A DNA stretch of 64,000 nt from Anaeramoeba flamelloides (Eukaryota; Metamonada; Anaeramoebidae). Shown here piece by piece: positions 48,334-58,867 of the stretch. Every line of letters starts with the position of its first letter. The first letter of the stretch is position 1. The notes beneath the pieces were generated by a model that was not told where the DNA came from, ran no database searches, and saw only the letters and a list, made by a program, of their open reading frames with translations. Position numbers and translations under genes: made by a program. The DNA is taken from contig JANTQA010000040.1 of the NCBI GenBank assembly GCA_027625915.1, positions 1,302,001-1,366,000 of the forward strand, in the 5' to 3' direction.

Positions 48334-48949
48334 GTTAATTAACCTCAATAAGAATTAAATACAATAAAAAAATATTACTTTTATTTGATTAAAAAAAAAA
48401 GAGGATAAAGAAGAAGTGTATGAAATGAAGCCTTAATAATAAATTATGGTCCATTTTATATTCATAAAGGTTAAGAAAGATTATTTTCTAAGAATTGTAT
48501 ATAAACTAATTGAATATTGTTGGGAATGTGATTCACAAAATTCAATTTGGTTTTTAAATTAATGCGATACTTGTATTTTATTATTAATTTCTTAAATATT
48601 GGAAATACGAGAAATCAAATAATGAGATAAAAGGGAATGATCACAGCTATATTATAATGATTAATTTAGTCATTTTTATTTGATTCAATTAATTTTAAAA
48701 TAATTCGAAAAACAATAAAAAATATATTTAAAAAAAGTATAAAAAATTAATTATATAAAAAACTTACATAGCTGAAATGAATTGGAACTTTCGAAAATAT
48801 GAATTCTCTCATATTTTATTTGCGATGATTTCACATAATTTCTGTATTAAAAATTATATCATAACCTAAGTATTTTAAAATGTTTGTAAATTATTTAGCC
48901 TTAAGTATAAAAAGAAATACAATACAAGTAAACCAAAAATTAAAATATT

Positions 48950-49300
48950 ATTGAATTTATTATTCTAATTTTAGGTTAAACAATCAATATAAAACACTTA
49001 TATTAAAAGAATTTCTAAAATTAAATATTTGGGAATTTTTTTAGATAAAATTTTACATATAGTTAATAATTTAAAAAAACTACAAGATAAATTTAATAAA
49101 TCTAAACAATTATTTTATAATATTTCTCTGATTAATGGTTTAAAAATTAGATTAATCAAAGTTTTTATGTTTTGTCAATTATAATATTTATTTGAAATTT
49201 TTCTTTATATCATAAAAACAATAAAATATTTAAATTCTTGGATTCATTAATGTATTATTGGAATATATAAAATTAATAGAAACATGCCAATTCATATTAA
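48950..49300 (+). mobile_element. Decayed LINE fragment, RT palm-end and thumb
   Basis: The plus-strand frame at about 49003 reads IKRISKIKYLGIFLDKILHI, then KSKQLFYNISLINGLKIRLI, then KVFMFCQL before a stop. KYLGIxLD is the conserved RT7-type block of non-LTR elements, followed by the thumb helices. Confidence 0.65.
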
Positions 49301-49410
49301 AAAAAAAATAATTTTAAAATGAAAATATCACAATTTCTGTAAATAAAAAGTAACTTAAATTCAAAAAAAATAATGAAAAAAAAACAAACTTTTTTATATC
49401 TATGGAAGTT

Positions 49411-49611
49411 TACAGTCAGTTTCACTTTTAAGGCACAAACTTTCAACGAAATTTAAGGCACAAAAAAATCTCAAATTAAAGCACAAAATTTGGAATTTTG
49501 TTTTTTTACAAATTATTTTACTAGAATTTGAATTTTGTACCTTAATTTGAGATTTTTTTTGTGCCTTAAATTTCGTTGAAAGTTTGTGCCTTAAAAGTGA
49601 AACTGACTGTA
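49411..49611. mobile_element. MITE family B copy 6 (best preserved)
   Basis: A 201-bp near-perfect palindrome: CAGTCAGTTTCACTTTTAAG, then GCACAAACTTTCAACGAAAT and TTAAGGCACAAAAAAATC, all mirrored to the end at ACTGACTGTA. Only about 20 central bases are unpaired. Flanked by TA. The CAGT end and TA target fit a Tc1/mariner-type transposase acting in trans. No coding capacity. Confidence 0.92.
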
Positions 49612-49989
49612 ATAAAATCTAAAAAAAAAAAAAATAGATTCGAATTAAAATAAAAAGATTTAGTTGGACTAAAAAAGAAATATATATATTTAGGAATTGT
49701 TAAATTACTATATTTTGGAAATTTCGATAGGATTTCTTCTGTTTTAAAAGAATAGAGGAAATTATTTGATTTTATTCAATTTTTTAGAAGTGAAAGAAAA
49801 TTGCAATTAGGTTTTTTTGGAATATTAGAAATAATAAAAATAGGAATAGGCTTTCCGAATAAAATGGAAAAATAATGAAAATAACTGTTAACCTTCTTTC
49901 AATTCTGAATAAAAAAAAATCAAGGAAAAATCTTTTCATTTCTTAAAATAAAAAAAAAACAATAATTAGATTTTCCAGAATTTAAAAGA

Positions 49990-50105
49990 ATTAAGTAGAA
50001 TCTATGATTTTTCTGACTTCTTTTGTATTCTCAAAAAGATGAAACTCTACGGCACTTAAAGTACCTGATAATATTCTACGGTACTTGGGGGCACTCCCCA
50101 AAAAT
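49990..50105 (-). repeat. Repeat shared with 33220-33350, possible LINE 3' tail
   Basis: Inverse of the sequence after the LINE remnant at 33240: GGTACTTGGGGGCACTCCCC against GGGGAGTGTATCG, and AGAATTTAAAAGAATTAAGT against the inverse of ATTCTTTCAAATTCT. Confidence 0.45.
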
Positions 50106-50149
50106 ACTTAAAAATATCCAATAATCAAAAATCTGTATTTAAAACCCAT

Positions 50150-50400
50150 AAATATTTAAGTTATCCCACAAGTTCAACAATTCTAAAAATCAGATCGTTT
50201 ACTGACTGGTTAAATAGATATTATTATGTAATAAATAAAAATTCAAATATATTTTGTTACTTAAGTTTAAAAAATGAACAGAAGGAAATAATAGAAAATA
50301 TTGATCATTTTTTATGGGTATGTCCTTCCTTAGAAAAAGATAGATTAATATTTTCAAATAAATTGAAAGAAATAAACCTTGATTAATTAATTTTAAATAA
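50150..50400 (+). mobile_element. LINE fragment, C-terminal domain (best copy)
   Basis: The plus-strand frame reads ILKIRSFTDWLNRYYYVINK, NSNIFCYLSLKNEQKEIIEN, IDHFLWVCPSLEKDRLIFSN and KLKEINLD, ending at a stop near 50385. The DHFLWxCP block resembles the H/C zinc-knuckle-like region after RT in many non-LTR elements (VDHLLxxCP). A family-B MITE lies just downstream. Confidence 0.65.
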
Positions 50401-50423
50401 AAATGGTTTGAAATTATTTTCAT

Positions 50424-50624
50424 TACAGTCAGTTCCACTTTTAAGGCACAAACTTTCAACCAAATTTAAGGCACAATAAAAATCTCATTTTAAGGAACAA
50501 GATTTTGGATTCTAGTAAAATAAATTGTAAAAAAAAATATTACAAATTTTGTGCCTTAATTTGAGATTTTTTTGTACCTTAAATTTCTTTTAAAGTTTGT
50601 TCCTTAAAAGTGGAACTGACTGTA
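50424..50624. mobile_element. MITE family B copy 7
   Basis: TACAGTCAGTTCCACTTTTA at the left and AAAGTGGAACTGACTGTA at the right, well preserved ends with AAACTTTCAACCAAATTTAA in the left arm. Confidence 0.9.
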
Positions 50625-50889
50625 ATTAATAACCGTGAAATATATTATTTCTTTCTGAAATGTGATGAAATGAAATTACAGTATTTTGGGCAACTAGAGT
50701 AAAATTGAAACTTCTTCTTAAATAATAATTGGAAAAAAAAAAGTTGTAATTTTTTCTCATTTTAAGTTCAAATAGTATCAGACACAATTTTTTTATCAAA
50801 GTGGGTAATCTAAGTTTAAAAAATGAGACTTAAATTGGGTAAAGGATGATCTAAATATTTTAAGAAACACTTATTTTTATCAAAATAAA

Positions 50890-51280
50890 ACGGGCATAAA
50901 AAGTTTAATCGATGTTTCAAAATAAAAAACGTGTTTTTTTGTTATAGAAGACCTATATCTCAACCATCAAAGAAACCAACAATAAACCCTAATTAAATAT
51001 GATTTTTGGTTCTTAAAGCTATATTTTTGAAAAAGAAATTCTTAAAATAATATATCAAATTGCAAAATTTATCTCAAAAAATAGAGTAACTTTTTAGATA
51101 ATTTTTTCTCACCTTAAAAATTCAAAAAAGGTTCTGAATATTGAGAATGGTATGGAAAATTTTCAACTATTTGGATGAATAATTTAAATTTTACCGACAA
51201 ATAACCAGACCTTTACTTTCAAAATTAATTTGAACTTAGTTATAATATTGGATAGTCAAATGGATATTGCCTTGGTACAA
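50890..51280 (+). repeat. Dispersed repeat family K, copy 2
   Basis: Ordered matches to 10030-10445: CAACAATAAACCCTAATTAA, ACCTTTACTTTCAAAATTAA and TTTGAACTTAGTTATA, ending in TTGGTACAAG. Confidence 0.55.
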
Positions 51281-51331
51281 GAAGAAAAAAAAACACGGAA
51301 AATATTTTCAAGTAAGGATTAAACTTTTCAG

Positions 51332-51509
51332 TACGCATTATTTTGATCACTGTAGTATTCACATGTTTCAAAAACTATTCTCAAAAGAATATTTTGAATG
51401 GGAACAAGACTATTTACAAAACAAAAGTCTGATCGTTTACTCTTTGTTGCAAAATAAAGGGAAGAAAATTTTCATTCAGCTTAGAGAAAAAGGTTTTGAA
51501 ATCAGTTAA
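51332..51509 (+). other. Possible unassigned coding exon
   Basis: Downstream of a good acceptor (CTTTTCAG at 51324-51331) an open frame reads THYFDHCSIHMFQKLFSKEY, FEWEQDYLQNKSLIVYSLLQ, NKGKKIFIQLREKGFEIS to a stop. Its balanced composition is unlike random AT-rich frames. No ATG and no family recognised. It may be a last exon whose upstream exons were not found, or an old gene relic. Confidence 0.25.
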
Positions 51510-51888
51510 CATTTTAATATTTTTAATTCTTAAAATCATTTTAAATTATTAATTTCCGTCTTTTAGAATTGGGAACTTTAATAATTTGTTTTAATTCTTT
51601 AATCTATGTGTTTTTGGAAAGTTAAATAATAATTTAATCTTTTTATTTTACCATTATGAGTAATTAGACATTTTTCAATTAAATTTTACAATGTACTTTT
51701 TTTTGAGAAATTAAAAAATTGTCTCCTCTGTTATTAGATTGTCAACCTTTGGAGTTTATATTTGAAAATCTTCCCAAATTGAATTTATTTTTTACAATTC
51801 TTTTTCTCAATTAGTTTTTTTTTTTTTTTTTTAAAAGATAATTTCTTCTCTTAACAATTGTTTCAAACAAACAAACTAACACACCGTT

Positions 51889-53154
51889 ATGACAATGAGC
51901 ATAAATAGAAATTTTTTTCAATTTAATCCCACAATGAATTTTTTCTCTGTTGGGAATGAGAACGGGTGGTCTGTTTATGCAATTGACCCGTTACAAGAAA
52001 AATTCAGTAGGAGGCAGCCAATTGAAAATGTGTCAATTGTTGAATTGATGGATTGTACAAATATCGTAGCATTAGTTGGAGGGAAAGATGAATCTACAAG
52101 ATGCAACCTTTCTTTGTGGGACGACAAAAAAAAAGAAACCATTCTGCAATTAAAGTTCCCTTCTGAAATTTATTCTGTCAAAATCGCTTGCGAATTGCTT
52201 TTTGTGTTATTGGAAAGGAGCATCTTGGTATACAAATTACCAGAATTCCAACAACTTGAAATCTTTAATACCTCATTAAATTCAAATGGCATTCTTGAAA
52301 TGAAAGTAACTCAAAATAAGATTGAAAGGGTCTGCACTCTGGCAACCTTGGGACCTACAGGGGGCACTGTTCGTATTAAAAAATATTCCTTTTTATTCTC
52401 GTCAGCAAAGAAAAAGACACTGCAAACAACAAAGAAACTGAAACGAGAACACGAAATCATTATAAACACTTGCGAACTGCAAATAAACAAAATCGCATTA
52501 AGTTCAAATGGGACTTACCTTGCAACTTGCAGTGATCGTGGAACCATTATCAAAATATGGTCGACGATCACAGGGAAGCTTCTTTGCGAAAAAAAAAGAG
52601 GCAACAAAAAGGCTTTGATATTTTCTCTTTCATTTTCGCCAGACTGCTCTTTACTTGCTGCTTCAAGTTTTAATGGGACATTACATGTCTTTAAACTTCC
52701 CTTAATTCAAAGGTTAAACAAGCAAAAGAGTTCTAATAAGAAGATTTTGAATCTTAATTTGGGTTTCACTGATAAAAATATGAAAAATGAAAAAGAAAAA
52801 GAAAAAGAAAAAGAAAAAGAAAACGAAAAAGAAAATGAAAAAGAAAATGAAAAAGATAATGAGAAAATAAGAAATCAAAATTTAATTGATAATCAGAATG
52901 AAATTCAAAATGATTTAAATTTGTCAAAAAAAAAACCTCAGCGCGCAGACTACAAAGGTAGAATACAAAAGCACCTAAAATCATTGTGTGGGTTTAATGA
53001 AAAAAACGAAATTATTGTGATTTTAAATAATGCAACTTTTTATAAATTTACTTTACCGAATTCAAATACAAAATCAAAGACTTTATATTTAAGAGCTCGT
53101 GTAAAATTTTTATTACCAAGTCAGAATTTTGATTTGGACAACGATGATTTTTAA
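51889..53154 (+). CDS. ATG18: PROPPIN-family beta-propeller (Atg18/WIPI type)
   Basis: Phosphoinositide-binding seven-bladed propeller; relatives work in autophagosome formation and endolysosomal membrane traffic. Single exon, 421 residues; a second ATG lies two codons in. The N-terminus FFQFNPTMNFFSVGNENGW is blade 1 of PROPPINs (FNQD.., GF..Y). Blades 5-6 carry ALSSNGTYLATCSDRGTIIK with WSTITGKLL, then SLSFSPDCSLLAASSFNGTL and HVF, matching the Atg18 hallmark. The FRRG motif between them is altered: residues 235-238 read KKRG (..LCEKKRGNKKALIFSLSFS). The blade-6 loop (about 275-345) is enlarged by a KE/NE tract. The C-terminus GFNEKNEIIVILNNATFYKF corresponds to the last blade. WDR45/WIPI3-type versus WIPI1/2-type cannot be decided by eye. 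Confidence 0.88.
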   Translation: MTMSINRNFFQFNPTMNFFSVGNENGWSVYAIDPLQEKFSRRQPIENVSIVELMDCTNIVALVGGKDESTRCNLSLWDDKKKETILQLKFPSEIYSVKIACELLFVLLERSILVYKLPEFQQLEIFNTSLNSNGILEMKVTQNKIERVCTLATLGPTGGTVRIKKYSFLFSSAKKKTLQTTKKLKREHEIIINTCELQINKIALSSNGTYLATCSDRGTIIKIWSTITGKLLCEKKRGNKKALIFSLSFSPDCSLLAASSFNGTLHVFKLPLIQRLNKQKSSNKKILNLNLGFTDKNMKNEKEKEKEKEKENEKENEKENEKDNEKIRNQNLIDNQNEIQNDLNLSKKKPQRADYKGRIQKHLKSLCGFNEKNEIIVILNNATFYKFTLPNSNTKSKTLYLRARVKFLLPSQNFDLDNDDF

Positions 53155-54662
53155 ACATTGTGATAAAATAATTTTCTAGTTTTTTTGTAAATCAGAAATT
53201 TTTTATTAAATTAACTTTTATTATTTTATATTTTTAATTATTTTCTTTAATTTTCTGATTAACACTTCAAGTAATTTGTAGAAAGTTTTGTTTTTTTTTT
53301 TTTTTGAATTACCGAACTAAATATTTTGATTCAGATCTCAAAAGTTTCTCAAAATAGCAATCAGTTGATTATTTTTTATTGAAAATTCCATTCAAACAAA
53401 ATTTTCTCAAAATTCCTTATTTTCAACTTTATTATTGTTACAATTGTTGATGCATGCGAATTCAAGATTTGATTATTTTTTAACAAATCTGGATTAATTA
53501 AATTATTGATAAAAACTCATTAAAATATAAATAAAAATATCTGAGATGTATTCAGTGCAGGAAGAATTACATTTAATTATGGCAAATTGAGAAATAAAAA
53601 AATGTTTAAATAACAAAATTTCTTATGATTAAATGTAAACATATTACTACAATTTTTTTTGTAAAAAATAATAATAATGAGTTGTGATTTTTTTATGATT
53701 AATATTTTGTGTATAAATATTTGAGAACTCGTCAAAAGCATGATCCAAAATATTCATATTTTTTAAATAGTATAATAAAAATTTTTTTTTTTTTTAGATA
53801 ATTAGGAGAGGTATTTCAACAAAATTATCTACCATTTGCATGAAATATTCCAATTTTTTTAGAGTTTTTTATCCTAGCATAATAAATTCAATATCTTGTC
53901 TCATTGGTGAAGATTTTTAAAAATAAAGAAAAGAAAAAAAAAATATTTCTAATCAAACCAAGATAAAGAGATAGAAAAGGAAAAAATAAAAGATGATGAA
54001 AAAATAATAAAATAGTAAAAAATCCTTAATTATAAGTTTTTTTGTTGTATAATGGATGTTTTTGAACATTTACTTTAATATGGATTTTTATGGATTGCTA
54101 CTTATATTTAAAGAAAAACAAACAAAATATTTGACCAACTAGGATCAGATAGATTTTTCACTTTAAAAAGTATTAAATTTTAACTTATAGATTGTTTTTT
54201 TTAAAAAGTGGGTTTTATTTAGAATAAAGGTTATTTTTAAAAATATTTTTTGTGATTTTGCTTGACTTTTTTTTAGTAGATTGGCCTTTTTTTTCTGATT
54301 TTTTTCTATTTTTTTATTTTTTGTTATTTTTCCAAATCCTTTTTTATCAAAAGCAAGTGAGAGATATCATAGGTGTATATTATATAGAGTGTATATCTAT
54401 TTCAATTCAATTTTTTATGTTCACTCCATGATTTAATGAGTTCCATCAAGTTTTATAAATATGATAATCTGAACTGGGTAATTTTGCATATGGTCTAATA
54501 ATAAAAACAATTATTAAATTATTATTTAATTGTTGTTTTTGTTGTGATAAGAGTATAAAATACACTCGTATTAAGCTTTAAATCAGTTTTCTAAAAGGCT
54601 ATTTTAGTGTAAATAAGTGATTATCCAATTTTTGTAATGATTATATATATATATATATATAT
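53155..54662. other. AT-rich spacer
   Basis: No gene recognised. An (AT)n run at about 54642-54669 adjoins family D copy 3. Confidence 0.4.
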
Positions 54663-55254
54663 ATATATAAGCTATTTCAAAGAATGTGGGGCAAATTTAT
54701 TTTAAAATATATTTATGTAACCCCTTCTTCAAAAAAGGATTTAAAAATATAAAATCATTAACAACCATTGATAAATTCTTGATAATAATTCAATTTGTTT
54801 CTTAGTATTGTATTGCAGAAATAAAATTTATTAAAATTTATGATCTCGATTTTATCGGATTTTTTTTTATGGTGAAAATTGGTGTTTATTATTTTTTTTT
54901 GTCGAAAAAAATATTTTCATAACTTGTATAATCTCAACAAAATATACAATATAATTAAAAACATATAAATGCATTTTCGTGTATAAAAAATAATTTGTTC
55001 TCTTTCCATATTTCCGGTTTTTTATTGAAATTGGTCGTACTTTGCTTTCACCAAAAAAAGTTTTATTTTTTTTTTCATTTTTTGGGAATATTTCAACTAA
55101 CATGCTTTGAATTAAATACATAATTGGTTGATTCAATCAGTATAAATATCAAACTTAATTTGGTATAGTTGATTAATGATTACCATCACAAAAAACGATT
55201 ATTTTTTATGAAATGTAAAAAAAAATGCCCCACTTTTTTGGAAATACCTTATAT
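54663..55254 (-). mobile_element. TIR element, family D copy 3
   Basis: The ends TATATAAGCTATTTCAAAGA and CTTTTTTGGAAATACCTTAT are inverted repeats of one another, both embedded in (AT)n. The interior is the reverse of copies 1 and 2 (TTTCTTAGTATTGTATTGCA, GGTGAAAATTGGTGTTTATT). Confidence 0.8.
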
Positions 55255-55459
55255 ATATATATATATTTGGTTAATATGACTTTAAATAGATGTTCAATAA
55301 GTCAATCAGTATGTTTACATTTTTACTGGTTATTAAAGAAGAAATAAAAACATTTTAACGGTAAATTTTAATTTTTTAGGTATTTTCATTGTTTATAAAA
55401 TCACTAATTTAAACAATCTCAACAAATGTGATTTCAAATAATCAATAAAAATCTTTTTC

Positions 55460-55590
55460 AAAGAAAACTTATAAATTAATTGGTCCAAAAAAAAATTATG
55501 GTTTAACAAGAAACCAATTTGGTAAATCTAACTCAAGTTCTTACATAAAAAATAAATTATTTTATAAAAACTGAAAAAATAAATTTTTAT
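55460..55590 (+). mobile_element. Possible LINE reverse-transcriptase trace
   Basis: The plus-strand frame reads LIGPKKNYGLTRNQFGKSNS then SSYIKNKLFY, resembling the RT block L..NQFGF....S in non-LTR elements. Short and decayed. Confidence 0.35.
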
Positions 55591-56173
55591 TTCAAAAAAT
55601 AGCGACAATTTTAAAAAAATAATACCTTAAAAAGTAAAAAAAAAAAAAAAATAGGATAATAAGGAAATAATCAAAAAAAAAAAAAAAATGAACAAATTGA
55701 ATTCTTAATTTAAAATTAACCATGTATATCAAGAAATTAACCCTTAAAATCAAATTTATTTTAGGTATGATATTGAATTGTAAATTAGATTTTTTATTGA
55801 AATACAGAAAAAAATAAAATTATGTTTTAGAAAGAAGCAAAGAATCGATTCTTTAGGTACTTAGATTTTTTACAAATTCCAATTTTTTCTTTTGAAGAAA
55901 AAATTAAACTTCTTTATTTATATTAATCACAGCTTTATTTCAAAAAAAGTATAAATGTTTAAGTTTAACTTTTTGAAAAAATGTTAAAAAGGTATATGGA
56001 AAAAACCCTAATTTGTGAAACATGTTTCTTTTTAATAGGTCTATTTATTTATTAATTTTTGCTTAATTCCATAAAAATTAAGAATTTTGTGTTGGAAAGT
56101 TTTCCATAAATAATAATTAACAAAGAATTTACATAGAATATTTACTAATGTGACAATATTTATTTCCTTCTCA
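55591..56173. other. AT-rich spacer
   Basis: No gene or shared repeat recognised. Confidence 0.4.
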
Positions 56174-56687
56174 TTTTTTTTTTTTTTTTTTTTTTTTTTT
56201 CAATTTTTTATTGACACAAGATAAATATTTAACTTTCTCAAAATTAAAAGAAATTAATTTAAACAAAATAATAGATGATTTTATTTGAAAAGCACAAACA
56301 AGTGAACACTTTTTTCACAATTTACCAATCATCCATTTTGTCAAAATTTTTTCACTTTCCCAATTTCAAAAGGCTTGACCACACAATATATTCTTTAACA
56401 AATCTTTAATAGATTGACCCAAATATTCTAATGTTATATATATATTGGAGTTTTCCAAAGTTGAGAACATTACCAAATTTATTGTTGCTTCAGATAAAAT
56501 TACAGACGATAAATCGAAATCCCCATAATATCTACAACCAGCAATGTTGATCAAATAACTCAATCACTTTGTGAATGGAAACAAAAAAAAAAATCTCGCC
56601 AATAATTCTACTAAACCAGATATCAGTTTTGATAACAAGATTATCTACAAGCATATTTGATTTTATAATTTCTGAGAAAATCTTCAT
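56174..56687 (-). pseudogene. Possible processed pseudogene with poly(A) tail
   Basis: On the minus strand an ATG frame (56687-56532) reads MKIFSEIIKSNMLVDNLVIK, TDIWFSRIIGEIFFFVSIHK, VIELFDQHCWL and stops. It overlaps another frame (to 56366) reading RYYGDFDLSSVILSEATINL, VMFSTLENSNIYITLEYLGQ, SIKDLLKNILCGQAF. The composition looks protein-like, unlike the surroundings. About 165 nt further comes AATAAAAAATTG and then 27 A. A coding relic with a frame break, an AATAAA signal and a long A tail suggests a retroposed gene copy. The phrase ITLEYLGQSIKDLL faintly resembles the kinase hinge region, but I do not assign a family. Confidence 0.35.
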
Positions 56688-57729
56688 TTTTTTTTAAATC
56701 TCATATCCCAAGATAAATCTCAAACTTTTTTCCACTGTTGTATTAAATTTGATAATAGTGAAATGTAATAGAAAATAAGAATTAAAACTATCATAAAATA
56801 AAAATAATATAAAAGTAAAAAAAGTAATTGTAATAAGATTTATTTTTGAAAGAAATATGATTATAGCTCATTTATTATTTCAATTTTATTAAATTTATTT
56901 AATTGGCTATTCTTGGGTTAATACTTTGTTAATTAATACAAAATTATTTCATTATTATTTCTTATGCAACTAAAAAGAAATATTTGGAAAATGAATCAAA
57001 GAAACAACAAAAATGAATAATAATCCAAAAACTTGCATTTTGAAAGAAAGTTGCTATGTTTGGAAATTAAAAGCGCATCTTAAATTATTGAAATAAGTTG
57101 GAACAATTGAAAATCTTGTAAATAGTAACCAGAAGCATTTAAGAAGTTTTCTGCATTTTAACTAATTTGAGTTGTATTGCAATTTCTTTTTTTAATTTAT
57201 TCGTCATTTTGCTTGCGATACATTAATTTTGTTAATATTTATTAAGTAATAATAATAAAAAAAAATTAAAGTTGCGACGGGATTGGTAGACTATCTTATC
57301 AATAAATATTTCACCTGATGGTTTTCTTTTTTTTTTTTTAAAATAACATTTTGTATCAGTTTGGTGTTTGATAATTAAACAAAAAGTGAGTGTTTGAGCC
57401 TGGTAATAAACACAAATTAAATGGATTTCAAAAAAAAGTGACTTTTCGAAGAATTTTGTTGGATGAAAAATATGAAAAAATATTGACAAAAGCAGCAGCT
57501 GTTTTAAAAAAGTGCGAACTAAAAGTTTTATAAGTGGTGCTTCAAATGGTCTAATTCACCACTTTTTCAGCAAATTGTGTAACACTTTGAAAAATTTTAT
57601 TCGAATCTTTTCAAAACAGCCATGAACCATTTCTAAAAACACTCTGAGCATCATGCTTTTGAGAATTGTTAAAGAAAAAAGTTCTTCACTTTTTCCAATA
57701 ACTTTTTTTCAAAGGCAAAAGTATTATTC
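56688..57729. other. Spacer downstream of the SPRING gene
   Basis: AT-rich sequence. A palindromic-looking stretch AAGTGGTGCTTCAAATGGTC ... TTCACCACTTTTTC (about 57533-57567) is the only local structure noted. No gene recognised. Confidence 0.4.
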
Positions 57730-58588
57730 TTATGATTTTACCTTCAAGTCAAAACAATATTTGTAATTTGAACGGTAAACGTTTTCATTAATAACACTTC
57801 TTGAAGAAGTTCTACAAGATTCTTTGCAAATGTGAAATTTTCGAATTGCTTCTTTGTTATTGTTTGAATTTAGTTGGTTATTATCATTATTATTATCTAA
57901 ATCAGGGTTGTTATTGTTGGGAGAAAGGCAACAGGACACACAAAATTCATAAATTTTGCAACACTTTTCGTCTATTTGACAAGAATGGCATGTGTGTTGT
58001 TGAAATTTTGAGGTATCGTTTTTTGGGCAGCAACCAGTGCTATGATCCATTTCTAATTTTGAGCACACTCTTCCTAAAAAAAAACACAGAAAAAGAAACA
58101 ATCGAAAAAAAGAAAAGATAAAAGAAAAAGAAAACAAAAGAAGTCTGTATTGTTGCATTTTTACAAAAAGAAAAGATTAAATCAAAAAATAAAAAAAATA
58201 TTTAAATAAAAGTGATACCGTGCTGATCGGTGATTAAATATTTTCCTTGTTTTGTATTGACACAAAGAAATTCATTTTTTTTTGGTGTAATTTGGATTTC
58301 GTTAATAATTCGCTGGTTGTCCGAAAAGCCATGCTTTTTGTTGCCACGTAGATGCAAGAGTAACATAAAGGTCATAATTAAAAAAAAGACGATCCCTGTG
58401 CCTTTTAAAAATTGCTTGAAAACAGGCGTTATTCTTGGTTTTGTGTAGGGACTCTTGCGAAGGAAATGATCTTTTTCAGAAATATAGCGCTGATAGTGTT
58501 CATGGTATGACTGCTGTTCTTCTAATTCTTTTCTTCGCCTTTCCAATTCTTGTGTTTGGGCTTTGTGATCAAGTTCATTTGAAAACAT
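57730..58588 (-). CDS. SPRING1: SPRING (SREBF pathway regulator in Golgi, C12orf49) homologue
   Basis: In animals SPRING is a Golgi membrane glycoprotein that supports site-1 protease and so SREBP processing. Exon 1 58219-58588, intron 58074-58218 (donor GTATCA, acceptor TTTTAG), exon 2 57730-58073; 237 residues, in phase. The N-terminal cytosolic part has a charged coiled-coil-like stretch (LERRRKELEEQQ), then one transmembrane helix at about 63-80 (KGTGIVFFLIMTFMLLLH). The lumenal part matches the animal protein block by block: LCVNTKQGKYLITDQHGRVC, STGCCPK, CHSCQIDEKCCKIYEFCVSC with CLSP, an Asn-rich insert, then FHICKESCRTSSRSVINENV and YRSNYKYCF. All the conserved Cys pairs seem kept. 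It lies head to head with the PP1-type gene, 279 bp apart. Confidence 0.92.
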
Positions 58589-58867
58589 TTGTAATTGGTT
58601 TGTGGGTGATTGAAAAAAAAATAGAAAAGCAAGAAAAACTAAAAAATAAAAAAATCATGTTTTAGAATTATCTTTTTGATAAATATGAACATAATTGATG
58701 AATTATAAATGCCAGAAATATAAACCCTGATTTTGAAGAAGTTGCTCATAGTATTATTTTTAAAATATTGGCTTAAGGAAAGTACTGAAATCACATATTT
58801 ATACTTTTCATTTTTTTTACATACTTTACTTTGTCTGTTTTTAAGTTGTTTTCTAGACACAGAAAAA
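58589..58867. promoter_or_regulatory. Shared divergent 5' region of SPRING and PP1-type genes
   Basis: Only 279 bp separate the two start codons, so promoters and both 5' leaders must lie here. The sequence is AT-rich, with no motif I can name. Confidence 0.6.
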
